From NCBI RefSeq assembly GCF_038024035.1, contig NZ_CP150664.1, positions 1,674,001 to 1,738,000 of the forward strand: DNA of 64,000 bases, written 5' to 3'. Shown here one piece after another: positions 26,684 to 34,804 of this stretch. The notes under the pieces were generated by a model. The model saw only the letters and a program-made list of their open reading frames with translations, did not search any database and was not told the DNA's origin. How positions within the stretch are numbered: position 1 is the first letter of the stretch; every line of letters begins with the position of its first letter. This DNA is from Polaribacter pacificus. GTDB taxonomy: Bacteria > Bacteroidota > Bacteroidia > Flavobacteriales > Flavobacteriaceae. The position numbers were made by a program, and so were the translations under genes.

Positions 26684-26708
26684 AAAAACCGAGTAAAAAA
26701 TTACTCGG
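26682..26708 (-). terminator. Terminator of DUF4271-hemD operon
   Basis: CCGAGTAA / TTACTCGG hairpin with loop AAAA, and an A7 run at 26682-26688 that reads as T7 on the minus strand. The plus side lacks a T-run, so it mainly stops hemD transcripts. Confidence 0.75.
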
Positions 26709-26730
26709 CTTATATCTTTATAAAAAAATC

Positions 26731-27480
26731 TTATTTTTTTCCGTTCACTTCTTTGATATACCTTTCTAAGGCCATCGTCATGGATGGTGATTCTGGAGCA
26801 GGGGCCATAATATTACATTTTAAGCCTGCATCTGTAACCGCTTTAATGGTGGTGTTTCCAAAAGCAGCAATTCGAGTGTTATTTTGTTTAAAATCTGGGA
26901 AATTGATAAATAATGAATCAATTCCTGAAGGACTAAAAAACACTAAAATATCATAAAACACATCTTCTAAGTCAGACAAGTCACTAACAACGGTTTTATA
27001 AAGTATTGCTTGTTTCCAGTCAACACCTAAATTGTTTAACTCTTCTGGAATTAAAGGTTTTAATTTATCTGATGAAGGAAGTAAAAACTTTTCATCCTTG
27101 TGTTTTTTTATTAGTTTTCCCAATTCTGGGAAGGTTCTGTTCCCTACATAGATTTTACGTTTTCTATAGACAACATATTTTTGTAAATAATAAGCAACGG
27201 CCTCTGATTGACAAAAATATTTCATTGAATCAGGCACCTTAAATCGCATTTCATCTGCAATTCTAAAAAAATTATCTACGGCATTTCTACTTGTAAGGAT
27301 AATAGCGGTAAACTTGCTTAAATCAATTTTTTGAGCTCTTACTTCTTTAACTTCAACACCTTCAACATGAATAAAAGATCTAAAGTCAATTTTTACTTTT
27401 TGTTTTTCTGATAACTCAAAGTAAGGTGATGCATCGGTTTTTGGCTCAGGTTGAGAGACCAATATTGTTTTCACTTTCAT
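26731..27480 (-). CDS. hemD: Uroporphyrinogen-III synthase
   Basis: HemD closes hydroxymethylbilane to uroporphyrinogen III in haem synthesis. The product has 249 residues and two alpha/beta lobes. Family features, although HemD is very divergent: FTAIILTSRNAVDNFF (about 58-73) in lobe 1, and VFFSPSGIDSLF (about 183-194) with RIAAFGNTTIKAVTDAG (about 206-222) in lobe 2. It is 14 bp downstream of a DUF4271 membrane protein, an association common in flavobacteria. No other haem gene is in the window. Confidence 0.88.
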   Translation of the reverse strand: MKVKTILVSQPEPKTDASPYFELSEKQKVKIDFRSFIHVEGVEVKEVRAQKIDLSKFTAIILTSRNAVDNFFRIADEMRFKVPDSMKYFCQSEAVAYYLQKYVVYRKRKIYVGNRTFPELGKLIKKHKDEKFLLPSSDKLKPLIPEELNNLGVDWKQAILYKTVVSDLSDLEDVFYDILVFFSPSGIDSLFINFPDFKQNNTRIAAFGNTTIKAVTDAGLKCNIMAPAPESPSMTMALERYIKEVNGKK

Positions 27481-27494
27481 ACAAACTCCTTTAA

Positions 27495-28136
27495 TTAAAA
27501 CACTATTTTATAAATAAATAATAATGGCGCTATTTTAAGTATGCAAAGGTACAAAATAAAATAAAACAACTCGCTTACAATCAAGTTTTTGTTGTTAGAG
27601 AAGATTAAAATCAGGCTCAGTAAAAACATAAAAACAGCAACGGCTAGCGCTACATATCCAGAACTAAAACTATAAAAACTAAGAATCAAAAAAGGGAAAA
27701 GCCAAATAGAAAACGTAAACAGGTAAATTCTTTTTGAAATCATAAAATACCCCAAGGTGTTTTTCAATGAAAAGATTCGTATCACTAGATATTCTATGAA
27801 ATAACTAGCAAGAATATAAAGTAGAATTCCAATCAAAATATAGATGAAAAACTGAAAATCTACCTGCTGATCTCGTATAAAGTTTTCTGCAATAAGACAG
27901 GAAAACAAGGCAAGTACAACTCCTGAAAATAGAAATAATAAAAGGCTAGTTAACGAGAAAAAACTTACTTTCTCTTGTGCTTTCTTTTCTACAAAACCCT
28001 TTATAAAAAATGCCTTGCTGTAATTTAACAAAAGCTCAGCATTTATTTTTTTTAGCAAAAAAAGCAAGAACAGCCCAAAAAGAAGGGTTAATAACACCCA
28101 ATTGTTTGACTCTACGACCCTATTTGCTATCTGCAT
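27495..28136 (-). CDS. DUF4271 family membrane protein
   Basis: A 213-residue very hydrophobic protein with about 6-7 helices (first: NWVLLTLLFGLFLLFLLKK, residues 12-30) and few charged residues. It matches family DUF4271 of Bacteroidota, of unknown function, typically encoded next to hemD as here (14-bp gap). A role near haem synthesis is only suggested by that link. It is the first gene of the operon, with an exact -7 element 29 bases upstream. Confidence 0.8.
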   Translation of the reverse strand: MQIANRVVESNNWVLLTLLFGLFLLFLLKKINAELLLNYSKAFFIKGFVEKKAQEKVSFFSLTSLLLFLFSGVVLALFSCLIAENFIRDQQVDFQFFIYILIGILLYILASYFIEYLVIRIFSLKNTLGYFMISKRIYLFTFSIWLFPFLILSFYSFSSGYVALAVAVFMFLLSLILIFSNNKNLIVSELFYFILYLCILKIAPLLFIYKIVF

Positions 28137-28164
28137 ATTTTGGTTTTATGATAAAATATTAACA

Positions 28165-28172
28165 CAAAATTA
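28165..28172 (-). promoter_or_regulatory. -7 element TAATTTTG for DUF4271-hemD
   Basis: CAAAATTA on the plus strand, 29 bases before the DUF4271 start. Back to back with 28187-28194. Confidence 0.55.
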
Positions 28173-28186
28173 GTGATAAAATAGCG

Positions 28187-28194
28187 TATCTTTG
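28187..28194 (+). promoter_or_regulatory. -7 element TATCTTTG for GT2-pyrC-DUF4296
   Basis: An exact TAnnTTTG 22 bases before ATG 28217, divergent from the hemD operon promoter. Confidence 0.6.
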
Positions 28195-28216
28195 TTATAC
28201 TTATTCTAGTAAAAGC

Positions 28217-28942
28217 ATGTCAGACGTTTTAGTAATCATTCCAACCTATAACGAAAAAGAAAATATTGAAGCCATTATCAAGGCTGTTTTTCAACAGCAA
28301 AAGGCTTTTGATATTTTGGTTGTTGATGACAACTCCCCTGATGGAACTGGTCAAATTGTCAGCAACTTACAAGGTGAATTTGCCGATCGTTTATTTTTAG
28401 AAGAACGTCAAGGAAAAAATGGATTAGGTACCGCTTATATTCATGGTTTTAAATGGGCAATTGAAAAAAAATACGACTATATTATTGAGATGGATGCTGA
28501 TTTTTCTCACAATCCTGAAGACTTAATTCGCTTATACAACGCCTGTAAAATAGAAGGAGCTGATTTGTCTATTGGCTCTAGATACTCAAAAGGTGTCAAC
28601 GTTGTTAACTGGCCTATGAAACGTGTTTTATTGTCTTACTTTGCCTCTAAATACGTTCGTTTTATTACTAGAATGCCCATACATGATACTACTGCTGGTT
28701 TTGTTTGTTACAAGAGAAAAGTACTAGAAACCATCCAATTAGACAAAATAAAATTTGTTGGTTATGCCTTTCAAATTGAAATGAAGTTTAAAGCTTGGAA
28801 ACATTTATTTAAAATAAAAGAAGTCTCAGTCATATTTACTGACCGAACTTTAGGAGAATCTAAAATGAGCGGTAATATCGTTTACGAAGCCCTCTTTGGG
28901 GTTATTAAAATGCGATTTAACGGATTGCCAAAAAACAAGTAA
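28217..28942 (+). CDS. Polyprenol-phosphate mannosyltransferase-like GT2
   Basis: A 241-residue GT2 glycosyltransferase resembling DPM1/dolichol-phosphate mannose synthase. Motifs: VIIPTYNEKENIE (6-18), VVDDNSPDGTGQI (about 35-47), the metal motif EMDADFSHNPEDL (about 92-104), and GSRYSKG (about 119-125). There is no C-terminal membrane anchor, as in the soluble class. It should transfer a sugar, likely mannose from GDP-mannose, to a polyprenyl phosphate for cell-surface glycan synthesis. It is followed at 3 bp by pyrC, with shared transcription likely. Confidence 0.88.
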   Translation: MSDVLVIIPTYNEKENIEAIIKAVFQQQKAFDILVVDDNSPDGTGQIVSNLQGEFADRLFLEERQGKNGLGTAYIHGFKWAIEKKYDYIIEMDADFSHNPEDLIRLYNACKIEGADLSIGSRYSKGVNVVNWPMKRVLLSYFASKYVRFITRMPIHDTTAGFVCYKRKVLETIQLDKIKFVGYAFQIEMKFKAWKHLFKIKEVSVIFTDRTLGESKMSGNIVYEALFGVIKMRFNGLPKNK

Positions 28943-28945
28943 CTT

Positions 28946-30283
28946 ATGAGTTCTACCCTTATCAAAAACGCAAAAATTGTCAACGAAAACAAGATTTTTT
29001 TTGGTGATTTACTTATAGAAAATAACCTTATTAAAGATATTGCGGTTCAAATTGAGCCTCCAAAAGATGCAAAGATAATTGATGCTCACGGAGCCTTTCT
29101 TTTGCCTGGGCTGATTGATGATCAGGTCCATTTTAGAGAGCCTGGACTAACACATAAAGCAACTATTGCCAGTGAGAGTAAAGCGGCTGTAGCTGGTGGA
29201 ATCACTTCTTTTATAGAAATGCCCAATACGGTGCCTCAGGCAACTACCCAAGAACTCCTTGAAGAAAAATTTGAAACGGCGGCTAAAACATCGTATGCAA
29301 ATTACTCTTTTATGTTTGGTGGGACCAATGACAACTTAGATGAAATTTTAAAAACCAACCCAAAAAATGTGGCTGGATTAAAATTGTTTTTAGGCTCCTC
29401 TACAGGAAACATGTTAGTTGACAACCAAGAAGTTCTTGAAACTATTTTTTCATCAACAAAATTATTGATTGCTGTGCATTGTGAAGATGAAGCAACGATT
29501 AAAAAAAATACTGAAAAATATCTAGCAGAATTTGGTGAAGATATCCCTATAAAATACCACCCGCTTATTCGCAGTGAAGAAGCCTGTTACCTTTCTTCTT
29601 CTAAAGCCATTGAGTTGGCAAAAAAAACAGGTGCACGTTTGCATGTTTTTCATCTGTCTACAGAAAAGGAAACACACTTGTTTAGAAATGATATCCCTTT
29701 AGAAGAGAAACAAATTACTGCCGAAGTCTGCATTCATCATTTGTGGTTTACAGATAACGATTATGATGAAAAAGGAACACTGATTAAATGGAATCCTGCT
29801 GTAAAAACAGAAAAAGATAGAGAGGGTTTGTGGAAGGCCTTATTAGACGATAGAATTGATGTGATTGCTACAGATCATGCGCCTCATACCTTGCAAGAAA
29901 AATCTGCAATTTATACCAAAGCTCCAAGTGGTGGTCCTTTGGTTCAACATGCTTTAAACGCCATGTTAGAAAAAGTTAAAGAAGGTGTAATAAGCATAGA
30001 AAAAGTGGTTGAAAAAATGTGTCACAACCCAGCTAAGATGTTTAAAATCGAAAAAAGAGGCTTTATTAAAAAAGGCTATTATGCCGATCTAGTTTTGGTC
30101 AATCCGACCCATCCATACACCGTTTCAAAAAAGAATATTTTGTATAAATGTGCCTGGTCTCCTTTTGAAGGACATACCTTTACATCAAGTGTTACCCACA
30201 CCTTTGTAAATGGAAACCTTATCTTTGATCACGGCTTGTTTGATGAATCTATCAAAGGTCAAAGGCTCCTGTTTAATCGATAA
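28946..30283 (+). CDS. pyrC: Dihydroorotase, Bacteroidota type
   Basis: The enzyme cyclises carbamoyl-aspartate to dihydroorotate in pyrimidine synthesis. The 445 residues are typical for the amidohydrolase class. The metal-site block reads [15 protein letters not shown]: the usual H-x-H is Q60-V-H62. The carbamylated Lys is in [11 protein letters not shown] (about 144-154), with AVHCEDE, HVFHLST and the catalytic [11 protein letters not shown] (about 305-315). The Q-V-H variant is, as I recall, general in Bacteroidota dihydroorotases, so it is probably active. Between the GT2 gene (3 bp) and a DUF4296 gene (1 bp), so one transcript. Confidence 0.92.
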   Translation: MSSTLIKNAKIVNENKIFFGDLLIENNLIKDIAVQIEPPKDAKIIDAHGAFLLPGLIDDQVHFREPGLTHKATIASESKAAVAGGITSFIEMPNTVPQATTQELLEEKFETAAKTSYANYSFMFGGTNDNLDEILKTNPKNVAGLKLFLGSSTGNMLVDNQEVLETIFSSTKLLIAVHCEDEATIKKNTEKYLAEFGEDIPIKYHPLIRSEEACYLSSSKAIELAKKTGARLHVFHLSTEKETHLFRNDIPLEEKQITAEVCIHHLWFTDNDYDEKGTLIKWNPAVKTEKDREGLWKALLDDRIDVIATDHAPHTLQEKSAIYTKAPSGGPLVQHALNAMLEKVKEGVISIEKVVEKMCHNPAKMFKIEKRGFIKKGYYADLVLVNPTHPYTVSKKNILYKCAWSPFEGHTFTSSVTHTFVNGNLIFDHGLFDESIKGQRLLFNR

Positions 30284-30284
30284 T

Positions 30285-30677
30285 ATGAAAAAGATTTTCT
30301 TACTTTTTGGTTTGGTTTTTTTACTTTCTTGCACCAGTAACACCATCTATAAAAAACCGAAAGATTTAATTCCAAAAGACAGCATGGCGCTTTTGCTGAC
30401 AGACTTATATATAGCATCATCAGCCTATTATGAAAAAAATTTAGACTTAGCAAAAAACATAAACTACATGCCTTTACTATATCAAAAGTATGGTATAGAT
30501 AGCACTCGTTATAAAGCAAGTAACTTGTACTATGTGTCTATTATTGATGAGTATGATGAAATGATTAAGTTGGTCAATAGCAATTTGATGTCAAGAAAAA
30601 AAGCACTTGAAGAGGCACAAAAAGCCCTAACAGATTCGCTGACAAACAGTACTCTTAAAAAGTTAAATCAGAAATAA
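30285..30677 (+). CDS. DUF4296 family lipoprotein
   Basis: A 130-residue lipoprotein from ATG 30285, which starts one base after the pyrC stop; a frame overlapping pyrC further upstream is rejected because MKKIFLLFGLVFLLSC is a clear lipoprotein signal (Cys16). The mature part is helical: SMALLLTDLYIASSAYYEK, then YQKYGIDSTRYKASNLYYVS, the DUF4296 pattern in which a helix pair precedes a 'Y..hgid...F..S..yY' segment. Function unknown; it recurs next to pyrC or GT2 genes in flavobacteria. Convergent with the SDR gene. Confidence 0.85.
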   Translation: MKKIFLLFGLVFLLSCTSNTIYKKPKDLIPKDSMALLLTDLYIASSAYYEKNLDLAKNINYMPLLYQKYGIDSTRYKASNLYYVSIIDEYDEMIKLVNSNLMSRKKALEEAQKALTDSLTNSTLKKLNQK

Positions 30678-30685
30678 ACAATCAG

Positions 30686-31696
30686 TTATTCATTATCTGC
30701 TTGGTAGTAGCTGCAAATGCGTTCTATATCTTTTTCTACTGGCGTAAAGCTAAAAAGTCCTGTATCTACTATTTTTTTTGAAGAATACGCAGTTTTACTA
30801 TGTAAGGAAGCTGCTGTGTTTTTAGTTAATACCTGTGGTGCTCCTGTAAGTTTAGACCAGAGGTAATTGAGCCTCCAAAAAATTGCCGTAAGTAATTTTG
30901 ATGCTTTTAAATTGGGCGGCTTTACCTTTAAATGCCCTGCTATACTGTTGGCGATTTCTCGATAGGATTTGTTTTCTGATACCAATACAAATCGCTCATT
31001 AATAACAGTACTATCCATAAGTATACACATAGCTCTTACGACATCATAAACTCCGACAAAACCAGTAGTTCCTTCGGTATAAAACTTAAATCCTTTGGCT
31101 GTTTTACTAAAAAATTCACCGGTATTATCATCCCAAATACCAGGTCCTAAAATAACACCCGGATTGACAATAACCATATCTATACCCTCTTGACTCCCTC
31201 GCCAAACTTCCATTTCGGCTCCGTGTTTGGTAATGGCATATCCACTATTATAATCTTCTTTATTCCATTCATTTTCTTCGGTATGCACCGGATTGTTAGG
31301 CATATTTCCTAAAGTAGCTATAGAACTGATATAACAAAGCTTGGTGATATTTTTTTTAATACAACAATTGACAATATTAGCAGTTCCCTCTATATTGACT
31401 TGTCTCAATGTTCGATATTTTTTTGGGTCAAATGAAACTACAGCAGCACAATGATAAACATGCGTTACCTCTTTAAAGGCAGCTTCTAAAGAAGGAATGT
31501 CTGTGATGTCTGCTTCTACCCAATCAATCGTATTCATCAACTTTAAAGCATCCTGGCTATAATAAGAAAAGATTTTTAAGACCGTTTCTTTACTCTTATT
31601 TGTTCTGTATATGGCTCTAACTTTTTTATTTTTAGTCACCAACTCATACAAAAGGTGTGACCCTACCAATCCTGTTCCTCCAGTCACTAAAATCAT
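30686..31696 (-). CDS. NAD-dependent epimerase/extended SDR
   Basis: The product has 336 residues from ATG 31696 (MILVTGGTGLVGSHLL); the seven-codon longer frame starts at TTG and is rejected. Rossmann motif TGGTGLVG (residues 5-12) and the active-site YxxxK in SGYAITKHGAEMEV (Tyr and Lys about 151 and 155). Extended SDR proteins of this type act on nucleotide sugars, dihydroflavonol-like or sterol substrates, so no specific substrate can be given. It converges with DUF4296 with an 8-bp gap. No exact promoter match upstream. Confidence 0.85.
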   Translation of the reverse strand: MILVTGGTGLVGSHLLYELVTKNKKVRAIYRTNKSKETVLKIFSYYSQDALKLMNTIDWVEADITDIPSLEAAFKEVTHVYHCAAVVSFDPKKYRTLRQVNIEGTANIVNCCIKKNITKLCYISSIATLGNMPNNPVHTEENEWNKEDYNSGYAITKHGAEMEVWRGSQEGIDMVIVNPGVILGPGIWDDNTGEFFSKTAKGFKFYTEGTTGFVGVYDVVRAMCILMDSTVINERFVLVSENKSYREIANSIAGHLKVKPPNLKASKLLTAIFWRLNYLWSKLTGAPQVLTKNTAASLHSKTAYSSKKIVDTGLFSFTPVEKDIERICSYYQADNE

Positions 31697-31760
31697 TTCG
31701 GTATCGCTTTTTATCAAATAATTTACTAAGAGCTAAGGTAGTTTTTTTTAGAGGATAATG

Positions 31761-31768
31761 TATCTTTG
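31761..31768 (+). promoter_or_regulatory. tyrS -7 element TATCTTTG
   Basis: An exact TAnnTTTG 22 bases before ATG 31791. It overlaps the in-frame ATG at 31758, which excludes that start. Confidence 0.6.
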
Positions 31769-31790
31769 CCTTCTCATAAATGAACAAAGA

Positions 31791-33089
31791 ATGACAAATT
31801 TTGTAGAAGAATTACGTTGGCGAGGATTGCTACACGACATCATGCCAGAAACCGAAGAGTATTTGCTAAAACATCAAACCACAGGATATATTGGCTTTGA
31901 TCCCACTGCAGATTCTCTACATATTGGTAGTTTGGTACAAATTATTATTTTGATGCATTTTCAACGATGCGGACACAATTCTATCGCATTGGTAGGTGGT
32001 GCAACAGGAATGGTTGGAGATCCTTCTGGGAAATCTGCAGAGCGAAACTTGTTAAACGAAGAAACACTAGCTAAAAACATTGCTGGTGTAAAAGGGCAAT
32101 TAGAACGCTTTTTAAATTTTGACAAAAGTACCATTGATAACCCAGCAGAATTGGTCAACAATTATGATTGGATGAAAGAAATTTCTCTTATTGAATTTGT
32201 TAGAGATACTGGAAAACATATCACCGTAAATTATATGATGGCTAAAGATTCTGTAAAGAAAAGGCTTAATGGTGAATATGCAGAAGGGATGAGCTTTACT
32301 GAGTTTACCTATCAGTTATTCCAAGGATATGACTTTTACCACTTGTACAAAGAAAAGAATTGCAAATTGCAAATGGGTGGTTCTGATCAGTGGGGAAATA
32401 TTACCACAGGTACAGAACTTATCAGAAGAAAAGCACAAGGAAAAGCCTATGCCATTACAGTACCGCTTGTTACCAAAGCTGATGGTACAAAATTTGGAAA
32501 AACTGAAGGAGGAAATGTTTGGTTAGATGCTCAAAGAACTTCTCCATATAAATTTTACCAATATTGGTTAAACTCTAGTGATGAAGATGCAGAAAAGTAT
32601 ATTAAAATATTTACTTTTTTAGACAAAGACAGCATTGAAGCCCTTATAGAAGAGCATAAAGAACAGCCTCATCTTCGTTTGTTACAAAAGAAAGTTGGTG
32701 AAGAAGTTACCATTATGACCCATGGAAAAGACGCTTATGAAAATGCCCTTAAAGCGTCTAATATCTTGTTTGGAAAATCCACTGCTGATGATTTAAAAAG
32801 CTTAGATGAACAAACCTTTTTAGATGTTTTTGAAGGAGTTCCTCAAGCTGTAATTTCTAAAGAAGACATTGATTCTGGTTTAGATATGATTGCTGCATTG
32901 GCTGCAAAAACAAACTTTTTAAACTCAAATGGAGACGCGAGAAGAGCATTAAAAGAAAATGCAATTTCTGTCAATAAAGAAAAGGTTGGTGAGGATTACC
33001 TGATCAGAACTTCTGATTTAATCGCACAAAAATACGTGCTTTTGCAACGTGGTAAAAAAAGCTACTTTTTCTTACAGCTTGCAAACTAA
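31791..33089 (+). CDS. tyrS: Tyrosyl-tRNA synthetase
   Basis: Charges tRNA-Tyr. The 432 residues from ATG 31791 begin [19 protein letters not shown], the conserved start of bacterial TyrRS; the 11-codon longer frame begins inside the promoter. Class I motifs: HIGS in [12 protein letters not shown] (about 37-48) and the KMSKS equivalent KFGKT (about 230-234). The C-terminal S4-like RNA-binding domain covers about 365-432 ([18 protein letters not shown]). A normal housekeeping gene, followed by a long hairpin at 33097-33163. Confidence 0.97.
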   Translation: MTNFVEELRWRGLLHDIMPETEEYLLKHQTTGYIGFDPTADSLHIGSLVQIIILMHFQRCGHNSIALVGGATGMVGDPSGKSAERNLLNEETLAKNIAGVKGQLERFLNFDKSTIDNPAELVNNYDWMKEISLIEFVRDTGKHITVNYMMAKDSVKKRLNGEYAEGMSFTEFTYQLFQGYDFYHLYKEKNCKLQMGGSDQWGNITTGTELIRRKAQGKAYAITVPLVTKADGTKFGKTEGGNVWLDAQRTSPYKFYQYWLNSSDEDAEKYIKIFTFLDKDSIEALIEEHKEQPHLRLLQKKVGEEVTIMTHGKDAYENALKASNILFGKSTADDLKSLDEQTFLDVFEGVPQAVISKEDIDSGLDMIAALAAKTNFLNSNGDARRALKENAISVNKEKVGEDYLIRTSDLIAQKYVLLQRGKKSYFFLQLAN

Positions 33090-33096
33090 TAGTTAA

Positions 33097-33163
33097 AAAT
33101 GTCATTTCAAATTCTTATCCTGCGAACTTTTAAAACAGGATAAAAAGAATTGGAATGACATTT
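33097..33163. repeat. Long imperfect inverted repeat between tyrS and YHS gene
   Basis: The left arm (33097-33122) starts AAATGTCATTTC and ends ATCCTG. The right arm (33136-33163) starts CAGGAT and ends GGAATGACATTT. About 24 paired bases with three small gaps; loop of 13 bases. The right end overlaps the stop codon of the minus-strand YHS gene. It may act as a bidirectional terminator, but the size and the TGTCATT ends recall dispersed intergenic hairpin repeats in flavobacteria. Confidence 0.65.
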
Positions 33164-33608
33164 AATTTTCTTTGCTTAGTTTTTTCCAGTTTTTATCTGC
33201 GCTTTCTTGAAGTGCTTTTGCCCCTTCTTTAATCCAGAGTTCTTGGGTGTTTGTTCCCCATGAATTGTAAAACAAGTACAGTTTTCCGTCTCTAATCTCA
33301 AATGTTTTAGGGTTAATAGACACTTTCTCTGCGCTTTTCCCTATCGCATAAGCACAATATCCACCGTATTGAGGAACATACTTTTTAGGTGCTTTTTTAA
33401 ATTTCTCTAAATTTTCTTTATTGACAAACTGAAATTTTGCGCCTTCATAGGTGGTGCTAAACTTTTTGTTTCCCTTTTCTGCCTTTTGACTAAAATACGA
33501 TACCACATCATAGCCTTCTGCTACAAATCCTTTTTTGGTGTTATAATCGTGCTGGGCAAAAAGACTTGTTGAAAGTCCAATACATAAAAAAAGAAGTAAG
33601 TGTTTCAT
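33162..33608 (-). CDS. Secreted YHS-domain protein
   Basis: The product has 148 residues. Signal peptide MKHLLLFLCIGLSTSLFAQ (cleavage about 18-19). The mature part is a YHS-like domain: GFVAEGYDVVSYFSQKAEKG, then GAKFQFVNKENLEKFKKAPKKYVPQYGGYCAYAIG (about 56-90), the class in which 'YDPVSYF' and 'PQYGGYCAY' are hallmarks. YHS domains often bind metal, and a periplasmic metal-related role is possible. The gene is convergent with tyrS. Function is not established. Confidence 0.88.
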   Translation of the reverse strand: MKHLLLFLCIGLSTSLFAQHDYNTKKGFVAEGYDVVSYFSQKAEKGNKKFSTTYEGAKFQFVNKENLEKFKKAPKKYVPQYGGYCAYAIGKSAEKVSINPKTFEIRDGKLYLFYNSWGTNTQELWIKEGAKALQESADKNWKKLSKEN

Positions 33609-33649
33609 CGGATACGGTTTCTAATGTAGTCGATGAAAATGAAGAGAAA

Positions 33650-34624
33650 TTACAAGACCATTAAATTACAGCCTCGAATATCTGAATTATCAAAACGACC
33701 TATCACCTCAAAAGTATCATCTTTAAAGACTTTTCCTAAATCTTGCGTGGCAATAAAAGAACAGGAATTATAATTGGCCAAATCTATGATATTAATCCCT
33801 CCTGATACTCCTGTTGGCATAATGCTTAAAGGATCTTCTGTATCTCGGATTAAAATATGCATCCAAGGTGGACAGGCAAAAATACCATTGCCCTTTGAGT
33901 AGGCTTGGCTAAGCAACTCAGTCATGCCATATTCAGAGTGTATGGTCTTCACTCCAAAGCCATCTTGTAATACTTGGTGCAGTTCTTTTCGTATCATTTC
34001 TTTTCTTCTCCCTTTCATGCCACCAGTCTCCATAACTAAGGTATTCTTTAGCTGAAACTGCTGTTGTTCTATCAGATCAAGCAATGCAAAGGAAACCCCA
34101 ATCAACAAAACTTTAGTACCTGCCTGGTCTAATACTTTCAGTTTTTGAGCAAGTTCTTCCAAATTGTTTAGGTAAAAACCGCTGTGCTCATTTTCTGATT
34201 TCAAAATCAAATCATGAACCATATACACCAACGAGGAGCCTTTTCTTTCTAAATAGTTTGGCAACAAAGCCAATACCGCATAGTCTTTGATATCGCTATA
34301 AAAACGGTGAAAGCCATGAAGGTAACTTTGTTTATAATACTCGACATCTGTAATGTAGTGCTTGCTTGTTATGGCTCCGGTAGTTCCAGAACTGGTAAAA
34401 ACCTCTTCAACTTCATCTAAAGAAGAAAGCACTTTTTTGCTTTTAAAAAATTCAATAGGCAAAAAAGGAATTTGTGCTAGCTCTTTAACATCACTTGGAT
34501 GGATGTACAACAAATCACAAAAAGAACGATACACTTTGTTATGAGCAAATTGATGCTTAAAAACTTGAAGCGCACAGGTCTGAAAATCTTTAGCTGTTTG
34601 TATGTTAAAAATCTGTTCTTGCAT
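33650..34624 (-). CDS. LuxE/acyl-protein synthetase-like enzyme
   Basis: A 324-residue protein of the LuxE acyl-protein synthetase/acyl-CoA-ligase-like superfamily. An ATP-binding-like motif FTSSGTTGAITSKHY (about 76-90) fits the adenylation signature. Later blocks VMETGGMKGRRKEMIRKEL (about 197-215) and HSEYGMTELLSQAYS (about 228-242) are typical of LuxE relatives. LuxE activates fatty acid in bacterial luminescence, but no luxC or other lux gene is here, so this is a stand-alone family member with unknown substrate. Its -7 promoter element ends 7 bases before the start, giving almost no leader. Convergent with nothing; 41 bp after it lies the YHS gene. Confidence 0.85.
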   Translation of the reverse strand: MQEQIFNIQTAKDFQTCALQVFKHQFAHNKVYRSFCDLLYIHPSDVKELAQIPFLPIEFFKSKKVLSSLDEVEEVFTSSGTTGAITSKHYITDVEYYKQSYLHGFHRFYSDIKDYAVLALLPNYLERKGSSLVYMVHDLILKSENEHSGFYLNNLEELAQKLKVLDQAGTKVLLIGVSFALLDLIEQQQFQLKNTLVMETGGMKGRRKEMIRKELHQVLQDGFGVKTIHSEYGMTELLSQAYSKGNGIFACPPWMHILIRDTEDPLSIMPTGVSGGINIIDLANYNSCSFIATQDLGKVFKDDTFEVIGRFDNSDIRGCNLMVL

Positions 34625-34631
34625 ATCTGTA

Positions 34632-34639
34632 CAAAAATA
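34632..34639 (-). promoter_or_regulatory. -7 element TATTTTTG for LuxE-like gene (near-leaderless)
   Basis: CAAAAATA on the plus strand, ending 7 bases before the start codon at 34624. No -33 seen. Confidence 0.5.
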
Positions 34640-34765
34640 AGAGTATTTTACCAGCTGCTTAGCTGATTGCTAAAGAATTTCTTATGGTGACACTAATTTT
34701 TAAATGTTTAAAATAAAACAAATAAAGGCCATATTGTTTAAAATTTTTATGTCTTAAATTATTTG

Positions 34766-34773
34766 TAACTTTG
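34766..34773 (+). promoter_or_regulatory. -7 element TAACTTTG for aldehyde dehydrogenase
   Basis: An exact TAnnTTTG 31 bases before ATG 34805. Confidence 0.55.
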
Positions 34774-34804
34774 AATTCTCTTTAAAGAATTAAATACATT
34801 ACTT

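Noticed and set aside
31758..31790. Upstream ATG of tyrS
   Set aside because: It overlaps the TATCTTTG promoter; the conserved TyrRS N-terminus starts at 31791.
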